DNA of 64,000 nucleotides. Origin: Chromatiales bacterium (GTDB lineage: Bacteria; Pseudomonadota; Gammaproteobacteria; Chromatiales; Chromatiaceae). A program made the position numbers and the translations under genes. This document shows positions 60,294 to 64,000 of the stretch, piece after piece. The stretch is from NCBI GenBank assembly GCA_028284585.1, contig JANQRK010000019.1, positions 1 through 64,000 on the forward strand. Direction: 5' to 3'. Position 1 is the first letter of the stretch. Each line of letters begins with the position of its first letter. The notes under the pieces were generated by a model, which saw only the letters and a list, made by a program, of their open reading frames with translations, did no database searches and was not told the origin of the DNA.

Positions 60294-60557
60294 CTATAGT
60301 TTCTTGACCAACTCGAAGGTCTTCGGATTGAAATAGGCCTCGACGCGTTGCCCACTGCCCGTGGTGGCATACGCTTCATAGCAACCACGGTCGGTCTTGA
60401 TCTTCTTTATCTTCCAGCCTTGGTTCTCGAGCTTTCGCTGCAACGCCTCTATGGGCTGCCTTTCGGCCTCTGGCACACGGCACAAATCAGCGCCGGAGGC
60501 GGTGGCGGAAGTCAATACGGCGATCAGGGCAACAACAGGTACTGGTTTGCTGTTCAT
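60294..60557 (-). CDS. small periplasmic PepSY-domain protein
   Basis: 87 residues. Signal peptide (VVALIAVLTSATASGA), then a PepSY-type domain: EALQRKLENQGWKIKKIKTD, RGCYEAYATTGSGQRVEAYF, and NPKTFELVKKL. Such proteins are commonly encoded with cytochrome b561 and a QseBC-like pair, as here. Two Cys (DLCRVPE, RGCYEAY) could form a disulfide. Confidence 0.88.
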   Translation of the reverse strand: MNSKPVPVVALIAVLTSATASGADLCRVPEAERQPIEALQRKLENQGWKIKKIKTDRGCYEAYATTGSGQRVEAYFNPKTFELVKKL

Positions 60558-60704
60558 CAGAAAGTCTCCATTGGTTTGTTCACAGGACGAGGCTATTATC
60601 GAGACGCGACCTGACCGCCACCTGACGGCGCTGTCGGTTCTGGTTCAGGTTGCCGTCAGGATCGGGGCATACAGTCAAATCTTTGCAGTCTCTCGGTCGT
60701 CGTT

Positions 60705-61376
60705 ATGCGCATTCTTCTCGTCGAGGACTACGAACAGCTCGGTGATGCTGTTCAGCAACAGATTGCCGGTGATGGCCATGCCGTTGATTGGATGCGTTCG
60801 ATCAGTGATGCAGAGTCCTGCTTGGCCACAACGCCATACGAGCTGGTGTTGCTCGACTTGATGCTGCCGGACGGGCGCGGTATCGACTTGTTGAAACAAC
60901 TTCGCAGGAAGGGCAGCAGCGTACCTGTCATCATTATTACGGCACTGGATCAGATATCCGACCGTATCGCCGGATTGAATGCTGGGGCCGATGATTATTT
61001 GATCAAGCCGTTCGACCTGAGCGAACTGTCGGCACGTGTGGCTGCCGTGGGGCGCCGCTATGCACAGAATCCCAACCCGCTGATTACCCTTGGCGATCTG
61101 ACCATCGATTCGGCCAATCGATCAGTGGCCCGTGATGGCCGGACCATCGACTTGACGAGCCGAGAATGGACACTGTTCGAAGCCCTGTTGCGACGACCGA
61201 ATAGGCCTTTGTCAAAGGCTGCGCTCGAAGAAAGCTTGTATGCGTTTGGCGATGAAATCGAAAGCAACACCATCGAGGTCCATATCAGCCGCTTGCGCAA
61301 AAAAATCGGTAAGCAAGCCATTCAGACGGTTCGTGGTGTCGGCTATCGTATCGGCTCAGTAGCAGCCAATGACTAG
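60705..61376 (+). CDS. OmpR-family response regulator (QseB/PmrA type)
   Basis: 223 residues. Receiver with acidic pair in ILLVEDYEQLG, phospho-acceptor Asp in LVLLDLMLPDGRG, and Lys in DYLIKPFDL. The C-terminal winged helix has TSREWTLFEALLRRPN, NTIEVHISRLRKKI, and VRGVGYRI. Overlaps the kinase gene by eight bases. The divergent PepSY/b561 operon is its likely target. Confidence 0.93.
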   Translation: MRILLVEDYEQLGDAVQQQIAGDGHAVDWMRSISDAESCLATTPYELVLLDLMLPDGRGIDLLKQLRRKGSSVPVIIITALDQISDRIAGLNAGADDYLIKPFDLSELSARVAAVGRRYAQNPNPLITLGDLTIDSANRSVARDGRTIDLTSREWTLFEALLRRPNRPLSKAALEESLYAFGDEIESNTIEVHISRLRKKIGKQAIQTVRGVGYRIGSVAAND

Positions 61377-62733
61377 CATCCAGCGTCATCTGGGCATCAG
61401 TCTATCGATCGGTATCCTGGTGCTCTGGCTCTCCGCCGCTGTTATCTCCAGCCTAATCGTACGCCACGAACTCGACGAGGCCTTTGACAGTGCATTGCAA
61501 GAAGCCGCACAACGGCTACTCTCGATCGCTGCATTGCACACAGATGATCCTGAGTTCACGGCCCAAGATGAGGACTCCAGCGCTGCTACCTACCAGAGAA
61601 GCATTCGCCTAAGCGATCATGCTGAGCTCTTGACCTATGTCGTGAGGGACCACAAGGGCAACATCCTGCTGATATCCCACGATGCCGATCTGGACACCTT
61701 TCCCGAAGAGACATGGGTAGGGTTCCGCACCAGTCCGACACACCGACTGTACGCCGAGCAGGCCACAGCGCCGGGCATCGGCATCACGATCGCAGACCCC
61801 TTGGCGCATCGTCGCGAGGCATGGCTCGAGGTGATCAGTGCGCTCGTGGTCGCGTTGCCCCTACTCATACTCATGAGTTTCGGTTTGGTCTGGTTCATTG
61901 TCCGGCGCAGCATGCACAGCGTGCATGCGGTGCGCTCGCAGATCGAAAGCCGCAGCGGCACCAATCTTGCGCCGCTGGACGCGGACGATCTTCCGACTGA
62001 ACTGAGTCCCATCGCTGCATCCGTCAACCACCTGATGGATCGACTGAGGCGCGCCTTGGAATCCGAACGCAGCTTCGCGAGCAATAGTGCGCACGAACTG
62101 AGGTCTCCGATAGCGGGCGCGCTAGCGCAGACGCAACGGCTGGTCGCGCAACTACCCGAAGGTGATCACCGGAGTAGGGCGCGTGAGATCGAAGCTTCCC
62201 TCGCCGGTATCGCGAAGCTGTCGGAAAAGCTGATGCAGCTAGCGCGTGCTGAGTCGGGCGCTCTGCTCTCGACAGAGACAGCAGACCTCTTTTCTGTAAT
62301 CAAGCTGGTATTGGACGAGTTCGATAGGGCGGGTGAGGGTGCCAAACGATTGCATTTCCAGTGCCAAGGGGCGCAGCGATTCATGACGCGACTCGACCCA
62401 GACGGCATGGGGATTCTGCTGCGCAATGTCGTTGAAAACGCGCTGAAACACAGTCCCACGGCATCAAGGGTGGATATCGTTGTGAAGTCTGATGCCAATG
62501 AAATCCGTGTGATCAACCGGGGCGCCGTTGTCCCGCCAGCGGACATCGAATCGCTGAGGATGCGTTTTGTACGGGGGTCGGCAAAGGCAAGCGGCGCAGG
62601 ACTGGGTCTTGCGATCGTAGAGGCCGTTACCCAGGGCTCCGACATCAGTGTCGAATTGAATTCACCGGCGACGGGGTACAAAGATGGGTTCGAAGTCCGA
62701 TTGAAGTCTCGGTCGAGGGTGGTGAAGACCTGA
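61369..62733 (+). CDS. sensor histidine kinase (QseC type)
   Basis: 454 residues. TM1 (ISLSIGILVLWLSAAVISSLI), a periplasmic sensor region (about 35-160), and TM2 (ALVVALPLLILMSFGLVWFIV) come first. Then HAMP-like region, HisKA with His in SNSAHELRSPIAGALAQ, and HATPase (VVENALKHS, GAGLGLAIVEAV). Cognate to the upstream regulator. The ligand is unknown. Confidence 0.92.
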   Translation: MTSIQRHLGISLSIGILVLWLSAAVISSLIVRHELDEAFDSALQEAAQRLLSIAALHTDDPEFTAQDEDSSAATYQRSIRLSDHAELLTYVVRDHKGNILLISHDADLDTFPEETWVGFRTSPTHRLYAEQATAPGIGITIADPLAHRREAWLEVISALVVALPLLILMSFGLVWFIVRRSMHSVHAVRSQIESRSGTNLAPLDADDLPTELSPIAASVNHLMDRLRRALESERSFASNSAHELRSPIAGALAQTQRLVAQLPEGDHRSRAREIEASLAGIAKLSEKLMQLARAESGALLSTETADLFSVIKLVLDEFDRAGEGAKRLHFQCQGAQRFMTRLDPDGMGILLRNVVENALKHSPTASRVDIVVKSDANEIRVINRGAVVPPADIESLRMRFVRGSAKASGAGLGLAIVEAVTQGSDISVELNSPATGYKDGFEVRLKSRSRVVKT

Positions 62734-62819
62734 TTGTCGTTAAGACCCCGCAGCGATGGCGAGCCCATTGACCCCTTTGCCGGATAAGCAGCATCGCGCG
62801 CGGTGATCTATACGATGGA

Positions 62820-64000
62820 CTACCGCCCATGAATTCGCACAAGGTCGCTTGATAGGATGAGCCGCAGATCGGTCGACACCAGCGGCGGATCGGGTGACGA
62901 ATCGTCGGTCAAGCGAACCGCCACCATCGCTTGCTCCGTTCCGTTGTCGTAGAAAAGTTCGTACTGACCCGCGTCGACGTCACATTCGGTTCGCAAATAT
63001 TCGTCCGCCAGCAATCCACTTGATCGCCATCGCCTGCGGAGCTCTATCAACTGCTTGTACCAGCCTCGCATCAATAGGCTCCCGTCTTCGGCCGTACCGA
63101 GTCGAGAGCCGTGAAATGATTCCGGATCGGTCGGCAGCCTCCCGCTCGACCAGTCGTGCTGAGGATACTCCGCCTGCCGACCTGCGATCACGGCCTGTCG
63201 CAAGTGCGCGTCACTAAAATCGACAAAGAATCGAAACGGGTGTGCACAGGCGAACTCTTCCCCCATGAATAACATCGGGATGGCTGGCGAAAGCAACAGC
63301 AGCGTCGCTGCGGCCGCCTGTTTCTCCGCTGAAGTCAGTTGATGCAAGCGTTGGCCGAGCGGGTGGTTGCCGATGAAATCATGGTTCTGAATCGAATAGA
63401 CCAGCGATGCGGTGTCGATCCGTCGCTCAGGGGTCATACGCTGGCAGGCTTCACGGATCCTTCCCTGATAGACGAAACCTCGGTCAAGGACTTGGCGGAG
63501 GTCGTCTCCCGAGCGGTACGCACGGTGACAAAGTTGTTCGTCCGGTCGGACGACGGCAAATAGGCTGTGGAGGAAGTCGTCGGACCACTGCGCGTCAAAA
63601 CCCATTCCGCCCTCAGCCACGTGCTGGGTTATCTCCGGGTCGTACACATTCGACTCCGCTATCAACCAAGCCTTCCGTCCACTCGTGTCGGACCACTGCC
63701 GCGTCGATTCCGCCAATTTTCGGACGACATGTGGTTCGCTGTCATCCAACATGCAGTGAATCGCGTCGACCCGCAGTCCGTCGACGTGATACTCGTCGTA
63801 CCAATGCAGCGCGTTTGCGATGAAGAAACGTTGCACGCCGTCCCCATGGTCGGGGTGGTCAAACGCCGGTCCAGGCCCCCAGGTCGTATGATGCAAGTCC
63901 GAAAGATAGCAGCCGTACTCGCCCAAATAGTTCCCCTCGGGCCCCAGGTGGTTGTAGACCACGTCGAGAATCACCGCCAAACCTTTCGCATGAGCCGCAT
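62820..64000 (-). CDS. treZ: malto-oligosyltrehalose trehalohydrolase, C-terminal part (cut by window edge)
   Basis: GH13 enzyme releasing trehalose from maltooligosyl-trehalose made by TreY. The visible part, about 393 codons, starts inside the TIM barrel (AVILDVVYNHLGPEGNYLG). The catalytic Asp is in VDGLRVDAIH, the acid Glu in WLIAESNVYDPE, and the transition-state Asp in YSIQNHDFIG. LLLSPAIPMLFMGEEFA and the C-terminal beta domain follow. The N-terminal CBM and start of the barrel lie beyond 64000, so the first ATG inside the window is not the real start. Confidence 0.92.
   Translation of the reverse strand, partial: AAHAKGLAVILDVVYNHLGPEGNYLGEYGCYLSDLHHTTWGPGPAFDHPDHGDGVQRFFIANALHWYDEYHVDGLRVDAIHCMLDDSEPHVVRKLAESTRQWSDTSGRKAWLIAESNVYDPEITQHVAEGGMGFDAQWSDDFLHSLFAVVRPDEQLCHRAYRSGDDLRQVLDRGFVYQGRIREACQRMTPERRIDTASLVYSIQNHDFIGNHPLGQRLHQLTSAEKQAAAATLLLLSPAIPMLFMGEEFACAHPFRFFVDFSDAHLRQAVIAGRQAEYPQHDWSSGRLPTDPESFHGSRLGTAEDGSLLMRGWYKQLIELRRRWRSSGLLADEYLRTECDVDAGQYELFYDNGTEQAMVAVRLTDDSSPDPPLVSTDLRLILSSDLVRIHGR

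Overview
The window reads as chromosomal DNA of a gammaproteobacterium, probably of the Chromatiales (purple sulfur bacterium) lineage. The basis is the gene order barA / cysM / PolB-like exonuclease / rlmD, a thioinosine-type purine salvage operon (nagZ-hpt-MTIP), DsbB and RecQ types typical of the class, and decayed bacteriochlorophyll genes (bchD, bchO) near 32 kb. The host background is visibly GC-rich. Two blocks differ: a very GC-rich iron-transport block (about 35.2-39.2 kb) and a GC-poorer copper-oxidase block (about 51.2-57.8 kb). Both look acquired.

Layout. 0.2-13.2 kb is a dense housekeeping stretch: barA divergent from cysM; an inactive-looking PolB-type exonuclease; rlmD; a CYTH triphosphatase; a peptide-type ABC transporter (binding protein and two permeases, no ATPase) with an embedded L,D-transpeptidase; a FliL-like protein; nagZ-hpt-MTIP; dsbB. 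13.2-20.4 kb holds lipoproteins (Sel1, CsgG-like, DUF3299), mscL, a pterin dehydratase and recQ. 20.5-24.8 kb is a two-gene operon encoding a GNAT/acyltransferase protein and a caspase-PAS-methyltransferase-TIR protein, a strong candidate for an undescribed conflict or cell-suicide system. 25.1-28.9 kb has a ceramidase-family membrane protein and an RNA-repair unit: a divergent tRNA-Lys gene, an uncharacterised protein, RtcB, and a small basic protein placed after a terminator.

28.9-41.8 kb is accessory DNA. It holds a MITE-like element, a phage-immunity-like segment, an XRE regulator with two truncated copies of its 3' end, Tn3 and photosynthesis-gene remnants, and a TonB receptor divergent from a FecCD-type ABC transporter. 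It ends with an isochorismatase/VOC pair opposite an HxlR regulator. 41.9-46.5 kb is a signalling cluster (Rcp1-like response regulator, CHASE-PAS kinase, REC-GGDEF-EAL). 46.9-50.2 kb holds a His/Arg-rich repeat lipoprotein, Dps, a GIN-domain protein and a DUF5995-like protein.

51.2-58.3 kb carries a copper module bounded by relics of transposases: an outer-membrane protein and two multicopper-oxidase-like proteins. Their copper ligands are complementary, so they may form one enzyme together. The longer one also has a plastocyanin domain and a C-terminal beta-propeller. 58.5-64 kb contains a secreted beta-helix protein, a cytochrome b561/PepSY pair divergent from a QseBC-type two-component system, and the C-terminal part of treZ, cut by the window edge.

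No rRNA, CRISPR array or replication origin was seen. All function calls come from reading motifs; no database search was run.
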